Assembly: GCA_910574285.1 (NCBI GenBank)
Contig: CAJTAL010000026.1
Coordinates: forward strand, 1 to 59,704
DNA from: Lachnospiraceae bacterium
Lineage (GTDB): Bacteria; Bacillota; Clostridia; Lachnospirales; Lachnospiraceae
Reading direction: 5' to 3'
DNA length: 59,704 nucleotides
Shown: positions 25,232-33,923 of the stretch, one piece after another
Numbering within the stretch: position 1 is the first letter of the stretch
Layout of the letters: every line of letters begins with the position of its first letter
Translations under genes and position numbers: made by a program
Notes under the pieces: model-generated
Seen by the model: the letters and a program-made list of their open reading frames with translations, nothing else
Told to the model about the DNA's origin: nothing
The model's database searches: none

Positions 25232-25293
25232 ATCTATCCACTCCCTTTTCAATGTGAATAGCACAGGCTCCGACGGCTCAATTTAAAGTGCTC

Positions 25294-25449
25294 TTATATT
25301 CTTATTTCCACCTCTGTTTTGCAGGTACGGCATTTGATATAGACACTGCTGCATCTCGCATTACTGTCCGCAATTGCAAGTTTCGTACCGCATTTCGGGC
25401 ATTTTACCCATTTCCTCTCTATGGACGGTAACCGTATTCTTTCTCTCAT
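25294..25449 (-). CDS. Com-like zinc-finger phage protein
   Basis: 51 residues. Two CxxC pairs (CPKCG at the centre and CRTC near the end) with an intervening Cys fit the Com family, named after the Mu translational activator. AGGAG precedes the ATG by five bases. It lies between the tail chaperone gene and the tape measure, where it may act on translation or packaging. Function inferred from family only. Confidence 0.75.
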   Translation of the reverse strand: MRERIRLPSIERKWVKCPKCGTKLAIADSNARCSSVYIKCRTCKTEVEIRI

Positions 25450-25457
25450 AACGTCTC

Positions 25458-26045
25458 CTACATAAAAGCATTACCGATCTCATAATCAGACATCTGCTCA
25501 CTGGGAAGCCTGATCTCATTCTGGATGCGCCGGATCCGTCTTCTCTCTGCCTTATCCTTGATACTGCTAAGATCATAATTTCGGTACTGAATTCTCTGCT
25601 TGATCCCCGTATCATCAGGAAGCCCCTGAAACAGGCACCGGAACTCCCACCAGTGCATGTAATCTATCGTTTTCAGGTTAATCTGATAACACTGAAGGAA
25701 CCCGGATAAAATAAAGGGATAATCATACTCAAAAGAATACAATGCCTTGACTGGTTTCTCCGATTCCATCCCAGAACCTTCTTCACCGTTCTCAGTCCCT
25801 TCCCTAGCAGGCAGTTTCAGATCCTTCATTAATACAAAATCCAAAAATCTGCCTATAGCTTTGTTAATATCTGAAGGCATTTTTAGAAAAAAGGAACATA
25901 TAAATTCCGCCTTTTCTGAATCTGAAGCATCTTCTGACTTAAGCATATCCATCAGTTTGATATACTTCCGGAAATCCGTGTGAATCGGTATGATCTCACC
26001 TTCCACCCGGATGAAGACAGGATACTCTTCATAAAACAGATTCAT
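25458..26045 (-). CDS. Phage Gp15-family tail assembly protein
   Basis: 195 residues matching the bacteriophage Gp15 family: MNLFYEEYPVFIRVEGEIIP, and the C-terminal MHWWEFRCLFQGLPDDT. By position after the major tail and chaperone genes it is a tail assembly factor. Its start overlaps the end of the gene upstream by 4 bases. Confidence 0.88.
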   Translation of the reverse strand: MNLFYEEYPVFIRVEGEIIPIHTDFRKYIKLMDMLKSEDASDSEKAEFICSFFLKMPSDINKAIGRFLDFVLMKDLKLPAREGTENGEEGSGMESEKPVKALYSFEYDYPFILSGFLQCYQINLKTIDYMHWWEFRCLFQGLPDDTGIKQRIQYRNYDLSSIKDKAERRRIRRIQNEIRLPSEQMSDYEIGNAFM

Positions 26046-26419
26046 GACCGGTTCTTCCTTTTTTTCTGGTTATACCTGCGCTCCTTGCGGTTCCCGAGCG
26101 TATTTGCCCGGATCTGATCAATCTCACGAATCTGCGACCGTACAAATGTGAGGAAAGCATTGTAACATTTTTCGGTTTCCCTCACATTATATCTTTTTCC
26201 CATCAGCTTCTCACCCGTTCCGACACCAAACAGATCGTCATACAATTCATAGAACATCCTGCAGTATGCCCTGGACATTTCTGAATATACCCCTGTCTTC
26301 GGCAGCTTTTTCGCAGCTTCTTCCATCTTGGTAAATGCCCTCTCATAGCGTTCTGTCGTATCAATATCTCCCATATCGAGCTCCAATTCAACATTATTGT
26401 ATTTCCATATCTGGCTCAT
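26042..26419 (-). CDS. Tail assembly chaperone-like protein (DUF6673 type)
   Basis: 125 residues: WKYNNVELELDMGDIDTTER, then helices and a very basic end (RKERRYNQKKRKNRS). Position between major tail protein and Gp15 is that of the tail assembly chaperone. The family name is from memory. Confidence 0.75.
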   Translation of the reverse strand: MSQIWKYNNVELELDMGDIDTTERYERAFTKMEEAAKKLPKTGVYSEMSRAYCRMFYELYDDLFGVGTGEKLMGKRYNVRETEKCYNAFLTFVRSQIREIDQIRANTLGNRKERRYNQKKRKNRS

Positions 26420-26438
26420 AGGCTCACTCCTTTACTCT

Positions 26439-26990
26439 TTATTTTGATAAATTTGCAGGCTCCTCCGGTTCTGGTGGCGTTGTCGGTGCGGTATAAGCCG
26501 CAGTCTTGCCATCATCAGACACGATCGCCGTTCCCTCTTCGATATCTGATTTTGATTTGAAGGATCCCGTATAGATCAGGGCGTCGTTTCCATCACCATC
26601 GGCATCCGGAATAATGGCATAGGTTCTTTTCCGCGCGACACAGGCTTCCGTTTCTCCACCGGCCTGCGCAAAGATATCTACAATCAGGATATCCACCAGT
26701 GCATCCGATCCGGTCAGTTCACCGTCATGCACTTTGGCAATCCGTTCGTGCACCGGTGTATTCGTATGCCGGTCGAACGAATATGCGACAGACGGTGAAT
26801 ATCCAACCACATCTGTATCCTCAGATTCCCGGTCTACATACTGCCGGCTGTATTCCTTCGGGTTCTTGCTGTTTTTCAGGGATGTAAACCCGGTCATCCG
26901 TTCAAACTTCGGCGTCTTCCCGGTCGTATCCGTATCCATAAAAGCTACTCTCTGATGTCTTTTTACTAATTTTGCTGCAGTATCAGACAT
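26439..26990 (-). CDS. Major tail protein
   Basis: 183 residues: FMDTDTTGKTPKFERMTGFT and VDRESEDTDVVGYSPSVAYSFD are typical of the tail-tube protein of Clostridia siphophages. It polymerises around the tape measure. Confidence 0.85.
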   Translation of the reverse strand: MSDTAAKLVKRHQRVAFMDTDTTGKTPKFERMTGFTSLKNSKNPKEYSRQYVDRESEDTDVVGYSPSVAYSFDRHTNTPVHERIAKVHDGELTGSDALVDILIVDIFAQAGGETEACVARKRTYAIIPDADGDGNDALIYTGSFKSKSDIEEGTAIVSDDGKTAAYTAPTTPPEPEEPANLSK

Positions 26991-26993
26991 TTT

Positions 26994-27404
26994 TCATACC
27001 TCCTGTTCATACAAAAGACGGCACTCTATCCGGTATTTAGCAAGAGCGCCGTCTATATCGTATAAATAACCTTTGTTTAAAGTTTCAAATTGAATTGCTT
27101 CTTTTCCTTCCGGGAGCTCTGGAAGGTCATCCGCGAAATTCTTTTTTTCCAGCCATTCTTCAAACTTCTGGAGAAACTCACTGTTATCGATGTTCACCCT
27201 GGCATCCTCGTCATATTCTTCTTTGCTGGTAAATGCAAACTGGAATTGTTTCTTAGAGCCGCCGTCCACGTATCTGCTTACTACCGGATCGCAGGGCAGC
27301 GGATCCAGGGAATAGGACATCGCTTCTCCTACGTAATCGACGTTCACTCTCCCGTCGTTCAGAAGAGGACACGTCGATATGAAAGACCTGATAGAGCCGA
27401 TCAT
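26994..27404 (-). CDS. Minor capsid / tail terminator protein
   Basis: 136 residues from ATG just after the stop of the gene upstream (TAGTATG). SFISTCPLLNDGRVNVDYVG and the acidic centre match the phage minor capsid group that closes the tail tube. Exact role inferred from position. Confidence 0.75.
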   Translation of the reverse strand: MIGSIRSFISTCPLLNDGRVNVDYVGEAMSYSLDPLPCDPVVSRYVDGGSKKQFQFAFTSKEEYDEDARVNIDNSEFLQKFEEWLEKKNFADDLPELPEGKEAIQFETLNKGYLYDIDGALAKYRIECRLLYEQEV

Positions 27405-27405
27405 A

Positions 27406-27765
27406 CTACACAATCCGCTTCGCCCCCTTCAAGATAGCATCTTTATGTCGGTTCTTCATACGTTCGAACCAATAGGATTTCTCCTTATGCTCATAATACT
27501 GTCGGCGTGCGTATGGCGTAATTTGATGGATCTCTCCGCTTCCTATTGATGTCCCAGGCGTAGCAGATTTAATCAACGTACCAGTCAATCTAGGTGTATC
27601 CGGCGCCATTCTCCGGATACACTCACTATCTACAAATGCTTGTCTGCGGTCAAACTGATCTGCACGGTCTTTAGCAAATGCGCTGGACCACTTCAATTTC
27701 ACGGTCATGCCTTCCACTGTCATCGTCTCATCTCTTGGCTGATAAATCTTATGTATCCCTAACAT
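27406..27765 (-). CDS. Minor capsid protein (tail completion type)
   Basis: 119 residues: KLKWSSAFAKDRADQFDRRQ and DTPRLTGTLIKSATPG are marks of the minor capsid 2/HK97 gp10 group, which joins head and tail. The start at 27765 follows AAAGGTGG. Confidence 0.8.
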   Translation of the reverse strand: MLGIHKIYQPRDETMTVEGMTVKLKWSSAFAKDRADQFDRRQAFVDSECIRRMAPDTPRLTGTLIKSATPGTSIGSGEIHQITPYARRQYYEHKEKSYWFERMKNRHKDAILKGAKRIV

Positions 27766-28112
27766 CGAATTCCCACCACCTTTATATGAGGATTTGAACC
27801 GAATGTATTGTAGTTCACGCCGTTCACACAATAATGTGGAATCCCCGATAAACTTTTTACAGTATCTATTTCAACTTCACAATTACCTTTTACAAGATAA
27901 TCCTCTTTCTGGATCTCCACCGAGACATCCGGAATCCTGACTGTCAATACATTAGTTGCGCCGTTAGCTACTTTCATTCCGTTTTTTGTTATACTGGAAG
28001 AGATATTCTCGTACCACCATACTGCAGGAAGATATACCTTCTGCCAGCTGTCGCCTTCACTGCTCTTCCCACGAATCCGATGATACAATGTCGCATCGGC
28101 ATTGGTGATCAT
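27759..28112 (-). CDS. Head-tail joining protein (DUF6751 type)
   Basis: 117 residues, beta-rich: ADATLYHRIRGKSSEGDSWQ and the end GSNPHIKVVGIRC. A stopper-like role is inferred from position. It overlaps the gene upstream by 56 bases in another frame. Confidence 0.72.
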   Translation of the reverse strand: MITNADATLYHRIRGKSSEGDSWQKVYLPAVWWYENISSSITKNGMKVANGATNVLTVRIPDVSVEIQKEDYLVKGNCEVEIDTVKSLSGIPHYCVNGVNYNTFGSNPHIKVVGIRC

Positions 28113-28491
28113 ATCCACATCCCACCTTTCTGCTCAGCAGTCCCGTTCCGGCCAGATATTTCTTTGCAATCTGCGAAGCTTTCCTGTTTAAAAGATCTTC
28201 AAGGGTCTCACCCTCCTTCTGCTCACTGACATAAGACACAGAATAACCGTCGATGTTCTCAGACTTCTTTCCTCCCCCGCCTGCATCGGCTTTCTGCTTC
28301 TCCTTCGCATACATTTCCGCAACTGCGCATACTGCATACTTAAGATCCTCCGGCTGCACCCGCTCGCTCTTCCCAAAGGTCAGATACCGAAGGAAGAAGG
28401 AAGCCTCCAGGACTTCCTCCTCAAACCGGTCTCTTTCCAGTTTTCCGTGCGCTTTTCCTGTATAAAACTCATAATCTGCATATGGAAACAT
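28057..28491 (-). CDS. Head-tail connector protein
   Basis: 144 residues, mostly helical (YADYEFYTGKAHGKLERDRF). Position directly after the capsid gene and the helical pattern fit the gp15/gp6-like connector that binds the portal. Its last 56 bases overlap the following gene. Confidence 0.75.
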   Translation of the reverse strand: MFPYADYEFYTGKAHGKLERDRFEEEVLEASFFLRYLTFGKSERVQPEDLKYAVCAVAEMYAKEKQKADAGGGGKKSENIDGYSVSYVSEQKEGETLEDLLNRKASQIAKKYLAGTGLLSRKVGCGYDHQCRCDIVSSDSWEEQ

Positions 28492-28496
28492 CAAGA

Positions 28497-29498
28497 TCAC
28501 GCTCCCGTGGCTCCACCCGCCTTCAGGATGGCAAACGGACAGCGCTTTGTCTTATCCTTCACCATTGCATTGATCGGGTTCGGGATCTCCCACCCCAGGC
28601 GCATCACGGCACGCAGGGCAACCATGTCATTCTGCATCAGGTTATACAGGATATCACCGGTTGCCGGATCCTGGACGATGCCCTGGTCAAACAGCTTGAA
28701 CGTGATATCCTGGCGGATGCTGTATACTAACTGCGAAAAATCCCCGGAAATCATCAAAGCCTTGCTGCGGTCGAACGCCCCATTGCGCGGGAAGTTCATC
28801 GGCGCTCCATCCAGAGAATAATTCGTACCGGTCTGCATATCCGACTTAAATACCGGCTGTCCTGTAGTATCTTTCAGTCCGCGCAGTTTTGCTCTCATAG
28901 TGATATCTGACATATGGCCGTTAACAAAATATCCACTCTCTTCGACCTTCGCAATCACACCGCTTTCACCCAGGATAGACTCATACAGGTCATTCCCAAG
29001 CATAACAGTCGCACCCGCTTTCGTGGCCGTGGTCACAACACCGTCACGCCAGGTCTGCGGCTTATCGGTATCAAACAAAATAGATCCGTCAATCTTCTGG
29101 CCAAATGCCTCCACCAGCCGTGGGCGGACCTCGCCCCAGATATCGTAGTCCGCATCATCAAGGACCGCCTCAGATATCGGCACGATGACAGCAATCTCCT
29201 CTGCATAGATGATCTTCTTATCCCATGCCATGGTCGTCAGCTTCTTCTTTGCAGATCCGCCTTCCCCGTTGACGAAATATGCCACCGGGAGCAGGTCAAG
29301 TACCGGCATCTTATATTGCGCTGCCGTCATGTTGGCAAGCCTCTTGCCGCGCTGCAGTACAGCCGACTGCTCTACCACACCCTGGATGATCTCATGGCTC
29401 TCCTGTACCGGAATCAGTGCTTCTGCATCAGATCTTGTAATAGAAGAACCTTCGCCGGCAAATAACTGTAAATTAAAAATTTTCCTGTTTCTGTTCAT
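28497..29498 (-). CDS. Major capsid protein with Prp-type cleavage motif
   Basis: 333 residues, HK97 fold: EEIAVIVPISEAVLDDADYD and the E-loop region around MPVLDLLPVAYFVNG. The N-terminus MNRNRKIFNLQLFAGEG carries the motif NLQLFA, the same as the L27 leader cut by Prp. Processing after Ala14 is expected. It forms the icosahedral shell. Confidence 0.93.
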   Translation of the reverse strand: MNRNRKIFNLQLFAGEGSSITRSDAEALIPVQESHEIIQGVVEQSAVLQRGKRLANMTAAQYKMPVLDLLPVAYFVNGEGGSAKKKLTTMAWDKKIIYAEEIAVIVPISEAVLDDADYDIWGEVRPRLVEAFGQKIDGSILFDTDKPQTWRDGVVTTATKAGATVMLGNDLYESILGESGVIAKVEESGYFVNGHMSDITMRAKLRGLKDTTGQPVFKSDMQTGTNYSLDGAPMNFPRNGAFDRSKALMISGDFSQLVYSIRQDITFKLFDQGIVQDPATGDILYNLMQNDMVALRAVMRLGWEIPNPINAMVKDKTKRCPFAILKAGGATGA

Positions 29499-29515
29499 AT
29501 CTCATTCTCCTTCCT

Positions 29516-30130
29516 TTACCTTCCAAACGCTGAACGGATGGAAGCATTGATTGAATCATGTGTTGTCTGGCTTGTACCCGACCCGCCGTCAGGCTTTCCG
29601 GTAGATACCACTTTATAACCCTGCCCCGTAAAGCGCGGGTTTTCCTTCAGAAACGTATCCGCTGCTTTCTTGAAATCCGTCTTATCATTGACCTGCTTAC
29701 TGACCTTGAACAAGACATAATCAAGATCGTCAGACCTCACACCCTTGTCCCGCAGGTAATTGGTATTCTTCATTTCCTCCACCTGTGCAAGCGCATCATC
29801 CCGCTCCTTTTCCACGGCAGACACGTTCGGCTGGCTGGCAGCCTTTTTCGTTCTGTAATCGGCAATCGCTGCGGTGACTTCCTCTTCACTCATACCCTGC
29901 CGCTTGAAATAATCCGCAAGAGCCGCTTTCGTTGCCCGGTCAGCCCTTGCCTCCGCAATCTGTTCCGCCTGTTCATAGCTGTATGTTGCACCGCCAGACG
30001 CTCCTCCGGCATTTCCCTGGCCGCCGTTGCCATTCCCGGCTGTACCTTTTCCTGCACCCGCACCGCCATTGTCGGCACCGTCTCCACCGCCGTCTGCAAA
30101 GATCTGCAGGTCAAAATATCTTCTTCTCAT
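29516..30130 (-). CDS. Scaffolding protein with Prp-type cleavage motif
   Basis: 204 residues of the DUF4355/GP20 scaffold type: a glycine-rich linker at 14-48, a coiled coil at 50-130 and a C-terminal capsid-binding region. The start MRRRYFDLQIFADGG shows DLQIFA, matching the motif in the capsid protein, so cleavage after Ala12 is likely. It guides shell assembly and is then removed. Confidence 0.88.
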   Translation of the reverse strand: MRRRYFDLQIFADGGGDGADNGGAGAGKGTAGNGNGGQGNAGGASGGATYSYEQAEQIAEARADRATKAALADYFKRQGMSEEEVTAAIADYRTKKAASQPNVSAVEKERDDALAQVEEMKNTNYLRDKGVRSDDLDYVLFKVSKQVNDKTDFKKAADTFLKENPRFTGQGYKVVSTGKPDGGSGTSQTTHDSINASIRSAFGR

Positions 30131-30201
30131 TTTCTCTCCTCACCTTTCTGTGATATTCCCGAGCTTTTTATGTCTTCACGTTTTGGACATAATAAAAACA
30201 C

Positions 30202-30519
30202 CTATATTTCAAGGTGTAGTGTCACATAATCCGGGAATGCTTCCTGCACTCCTTCAATACCAATCCTGTACTGCTTGATCAAAAGATCCGTCTTATCACT
30301 GGGATATGGGATGAATAGGTTTGGACTTTCCTGACAAACATACTGTTTTTCCATAATCGGGACATCTGACAATTCCAGCAGAGAATTGTATAACGTAAGC
30401 GTCAGGGCAGACACTGCAGCACAAACAATATCCTTTCCCCGTTCCGCATAATCAGCATGGCCTTCTGCATAAAATTGGGTGTAATGCCCATCACGCTTAC
30501 AAATATACACATCAATCAA
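30202..30519 (-). CDS. prp: Phage Prp-type cysteine protease
   Basis: 105 residues with the catalytic pair His21 (GHADYAERG) and Cys33 (DIVCAAVSAL), the whole of the Prp signature. Host Prp removes the N-terminal leader of ribosomal protein L27 at a NLQxFA motif. Here the gene lies directly upstream of scaffold and capsid genes that both carry such a motif, so it is probably the prohead protease. It begins with TTG six bases after AGGAGGTG. Confidence 0.87.
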   Translation of the reverse strand: MIDVYICKRDGHYTQFYAEGHADYAERGKDIVCAAVSALTLTLYNSLLELSDVPIMEKQYVCQESPNLFIPYPSDKTDLLIKQYRIGIEGVQEAFPDYVTLHLEI

Positions 30520-30543
30520 TCACATCACCTCCTAAAAATGGAA

Positions 30544-30576
30544 ATAAAAATACCGCCCACTCCGTAGAATGTGCGG
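30544..30576 (-). terminator. Terminator-like hairpin before the prp gene
   Basis: CCGC and GCGG arms with flanking CA/TG pairs are followed by TATTTTTATTT on the minus strand. It may reduce transcription into the scaffold-capsid part or mark a processing site. Confidence 0.45.
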
Positions 30577-30579
30577 CAC

Positions 30580-30756
30580 TTAATCGTTTGCCTCTTGAAT
30601 GATCTTATCTATATCATCTATAGAAATATCAATTGTCTCCCAGTCTTTCGGCGAATTCCCAACATCTGCGATAAACAGTTTATTATCAAACGCTTCAACA
30701 ATGGAAGCCTCTCTTCCATCTTTCAACAAAACGGTATCATATTGTTTTACAATCAC
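30580..30756 (-). CDS. Small acidic protein, candidate immunity partner
   Basis: 58 residues starting with GTG that overlaps the TAA of the head protein (TAAGTG). KQYDTVLLKDGREASIVEAF is a small SH3-like beta barrel pattern that reminds me of DUF4926 proteins found beside toxin domains, and the second half is strongly acidic. Direct coupling to a head protein with a toxin-like C-terminus suggests it neutralises that domain. This is inference. Confidence 0.6.
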   Translation of the reverse strand: MIVKQYDTVLLKDGREASIVEAFDNKLFIADVGNSPKDWETIDISIDDIDKIIQEAND

Positions 30757-32469
30757 TTACTTCACCTCTTTAATGTATGCACTAGTCATCACCGTGGATC
30801 CATCCGGCTTATTCAACCATCCCACAACCACATTAGCCGGAGTCCCTTTCTTCCCGTAAAGAATTATTTTTTGCTCATACCGATTACCATAACCATTATT
30901 ATCTTTGTATATTGAAGGGTACTGCGACGCTTTTCTTCTAATTTCATCCTGTAACTCTTTCCAATTATCAACGGAATATCCCAATCTTGAAATAAAGGCC
31001 TTACCTTTTGCAAGTCCCCCCTCATTACTCCCTGCAAAAAGATACTGTGTAAATTTCCCCTCTGGAAGAATTGCATTTTCAGCATTAGGAAGCTTCAACC
31101 CCGGATGCTCTTGTAGCTCTCTGCGTCTTTGGTAATCCAATTGCATGAATTCCCACCGCTTAGCATCATTATATTTTATCTGGCCGAAATTGGCAAGAGT
31201 TCCAACTTCATCTCCGAGAAGCTTTTTATACCTCTCATACTGTTTGATATCCTTCCCTGCATTTTGGATCATTTCCTTTGGGAAACGGCTCACTACAGAC
31301 TTATCTAACGGAGCAGTTCTTCCCCGCATATCCATATAGATCCGTTCGCGTTCCTGCCTAAGTCCCATCTTTTTAGAGAACCTTGCATACTCATCCAACT
31401 GGGCCTGATATTTACACTTTGCAAGCATGACCTCATCCGGATGCGCACCGCCCTTCCTTAAAAGATCCACCTTCTCACGCTGGGCGCGCATGGCCGTCTC
31501 CATCCGGCGCTGCTGCTGTTTTGCTTCATAAAGCGTGTATTCTTTGCCATTAAACTGTTTCGGCGTATTCTCTTCCCTATTCATCTCTTCCAGCCATTTA
31601 TCCGGCCAATTCCGCTGTGATATCCCCGGAAAGAACGGATAATATTCATGATAACAGTTGGCTCCCAGAAGTCCCGTCACCGTACCAAGTCCACAGATAC
31701 GGTACAAATCATCCCTGATATATACTTTTCCCTGCCATTCCGCATGCGAAGGCCGTGCCCCCGCGTGCCAGGCAACTTCGAAATGGTTCGTTCCAAGCAG
31801 ATTTGCATTCATGTCAGAGATCTGGCCGGTTAACTGTGATATCCCAGTCATCACCGCTCTTCTGGCTGCCACTTCAACACGGTTACTGCGTCCTGATGCA
31901 TAATCTATTGTCCGAAGCCCGCTATTCGTCAGTTGCGTTACTACTCTCCGCAGGACGCTGTTATAATCGAACGCCCCTGTCACGATATCCTTGCTTGCGG
32001 CATCCAGGTACTTCTGATACACCTCAGCTAACGGAGTCATCACCTTGCGTCCATTTCCATAATCCAGATAAAAACCAAGTGATCGCGTAATGTTTTCTAA
32101 TTCAGATCTTGTCTGAAGGATTAACGCCTCCGTGATCTGCTGCAGTTCCTCATTCTCTTCATAAGGGATAAATCTCTCATTGATCTGCTCATAGATATCT
32201 TTATTCCGGACATACTCCCAGTTGATTACCTGGTCGTACAGCTCAAACATCTTTGGGTAAGAAGCTTTCAGGGCATCTTTAATCATCTTTTCAATATCCT
32301 CAGAAGGATTTCCCAAAATAATCAGCCGATTAATCTGGTAATCTGCCGTACTGGTAATTTTTCCGGTTTTATGTATCCTCCGGATGATATCCTGCATAAT
32401 TCGCTCTTCCAATTCCAGGTAATTCTTTTCGATCTGCCTGGACAACTTTTCTTTGTACTCCCGGTTCAT
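30757..32469 (-). CDS. MuF-type minor head protein with C-terminal toxin-like domain
   Basis: 570 residues. Residues 1-290 match the minor capsid 2/SPP1 gp7 head morphogenesis family (VEVAARRAVMTGISQLTGQI, EVAWHAGARPSHAEWQG, HEYYPFFPGIS). A helical linker spans 290-450. The last 116 residues (LKLPNAENAILPEGKFTQYL ... NVVVGWLNKPDGSTVMTSAY) look like DUF6883, which I know as the tail domain of polymorphic toxins. MuF proteins with toxin tails are known in Firmicutes temperate phages and may be carried in the virion. The gene is followed without gap by a candidate immunity gene. Confidence 0.82.
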   Translation of the reverse strand: MNREYKEKLSRQIEKNYLELEERIMQDIIRRIHKTGKITSTADYQINRLIILGNPSEDIEKMIKDALKASYPKMFELYDQVINWEYVRNKDIYEQINERFIPYEENEELQQITEALILQTRSELENITRSLGFYLDYGNGRKVMTPLAEVYQKYLDAASKDIVTGAFDYNSVLRRVVTQLTNSGLRTIDYASGRSNRVEVAARRAVMTGISQLTGQISDMNANLLGTNHFEVAWHAGARPSHAEWQGKVYIRDDLYRICGLGTVTGLLGANCYHEYYPFFPGISQRNWPDKWLEEMNREENTPKQFNGKEYTLYEAKQQQRRMETAMRAQREKVDLLRKGGAHPDEVMLAKCKYQAQLDEYARFSKKMGLRQERERIYMDMRGRTAPLDKSVVSRFPKEMIQNAGKDIKQYERYKKLLGDEVGTLANFGQIKYNDAKRWEFMQLDYQRRRELQEHPGLKLPNAENAILPEGKFTQYLFAGSNEGGLAKGKAFISRLGYSVDNWKELQDEIRRKASQYPSIYKDNNGYGNRYEQKIILYGKKGTPANVVVGWLNKPDGSTVMTSAYIKEVK

Positions 32470-32478
32470 TCAGATCAC

Positions 32479-33921
32479 CTACTCCACCAGTACATTAGCT
32501 TGTTCCGGAAGGTTCTTCTGTGCCTCTTCCGGTGTCTCGCCGTACCATTTTGCCCTGTACTCAGGAAGCCCCATAGCACCCATTGACACGTCCTGGCGGT
32601 CGCTCTGCCGTTCTGCCGTCTTATCCTCTATGATCGAATCATCAAAGGCGATTGTGATATCCGTTTCCGCATTTAACCCTGGAACACCGATGCTGATGCC
32701 GGCACGGATAATCGTCTGGATCAATTGGATCAGAACCCGGTTAAGTACAAGTTCATGCTTCGTCAGAGACCGATATAAATCTGAATTTTCACTAATTACC
32801 TCTGTCGCTGTCTTTACTCCGCCATTTTCGAACTTATAACGGTCTGTCCCAAACCCACACTTTAAGGAAAGCCAGTTCAGGTCATCATTTATGGCTCTGC
32901 TGTGTTCCTCGATCCTCAGTTCCATATTCACTTCGTGCATAGCCTCTTTTGACTCCGAATTCTTAAAGTAATCCTCTGGCAGTTCATAAAAGATCGTATC
33001 ATCCGGATCAAAGACAGCGTTACCGTTCTCTGCAATCAGAAGCTCAGGGACCACAAAGATCCTCTTGCGTCCCAATGAAAATTCATTTGCGTAGCTGTCA
33101 TATTCCAGATCCAGCTTCCTGACCACATCTATACCATTGGCAAACAGAGACACCCCCATAGGATTCGTAGTATCTTCATCTGCGTTATTGACCAAATTCA
33201 GACGGTCAATAACAAAAAGAGGCTGGTCAGAACCCGTTTCAATTCGTTCTGCCAGTCCGCAAAATGCTGGTATCTCTTCCCACTGCTCTGGTGTTAACTC
33301 CCTTCCTGCCCCAGCCGTATTCTCCACAACACTATTCTCGATCACATACTGTTTCCGTTCCTCACCTAGCACATCCTCCAACTTATGATATTGAAACTGA
33401 ATATACTTCTTGCGCTTGCAAGTTGTTGGAAATGTAAAGATACATTCCGTTACCACCTTATTTTTCCAGGATGTTGGATAGATATTGGCAGCTTCTACAT
33501 AGTTGATTCCGACTGTGCCACCTTTCATATTTCCCGCTTCATCCACAACTGCATCTCTGATATACACCACATAAGCCACTGTCCCAAGTGCAGACTTCCA
33601 TTCCTGATACTCATTCCCCAGCTCTTCCCATGTATTTTCAGTCAGTACTTGCTTTACAAATGCATCTGTAGTTTCATCCCCCAACGTAATTATCACCCGC
33701 TCATTCAAAAGCAGATCAGCCATGTCCTCACACACCTTTTTCGCCATTCCCAGCGCATAACGGGTACAGTTGACAGATGTTCCGTTCCCTCTGTACACCT
33801 TATATCTGTGGAACCTGCGGACATTAGAATTATACCAGCTGCGCCACACCTCAATCTGCCTGTAGAAGGTTTTATCTAGCGTATCAATCTCTTTATTTCT
33901 AAAATAAGCAAATATATCCAT
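32479..33921 (-). CDS. Portal protein, SPP1 type
   Basis: 480 residues: QIEVWRSWYNSNVRRFHRYK near the start, MADLLLNERVIITL, and FEIGTDRYKFENGGVKTATE-like stem (CGFGTDRYKF). It forms the dodecameric DNA channel. Between terminase and the MuF gene, as in SPP1-like phages. Confidence 0.93.
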   Translation of the reverse strand: MDIFAYFRNKEIDTLDKTFYRQIEVWRSWYNSNVRRFHRYKVYRGNGTSVNCTRYALGMAKKVCEDMADLLLNERVIITLGDETTDAFVKQVLTENTWEELGNEYQEWKSALGTVAYVVYIRDAVVDEAGNMKGGTVGINYVEAANIYPTSWKNKVVTECIFTFPTTCKRKKYIQFQYHKLEDVLGEERKQYVIENSVVENTAGAGRELTPEQWEEIPAFCGLAERIETGSDQPLFVIDRLNLVNNADEDTTNPMGVSLFANGIDVVRKLDLEYDSYANEFSLGRKRIFVVPELLIAENGNAVFDPDDTIFYELPEDYFKNSESKEAMHEVNMELRIEEHSRAINDDLNWLSLKCGFGTDRYKFENGGVKTATEVISENSDLYRSLTKHELVLNRVLIQLIQTIIRAGISIGVPGLNAETDITIAFDDSIIEDKTAERQSDRQDVSMGAMGLPEYRAKWYGETPEEAQKNLPEQANVLVE

Positions 33922-33923
33922 GG

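Noticed and set aside
29558-30229. Long rightward open frame opposite the scaffold gene
   Set aside because: It has no ribosome site, and its composition follows from the GC-rich glycine codons of the scaffold on the other strand.
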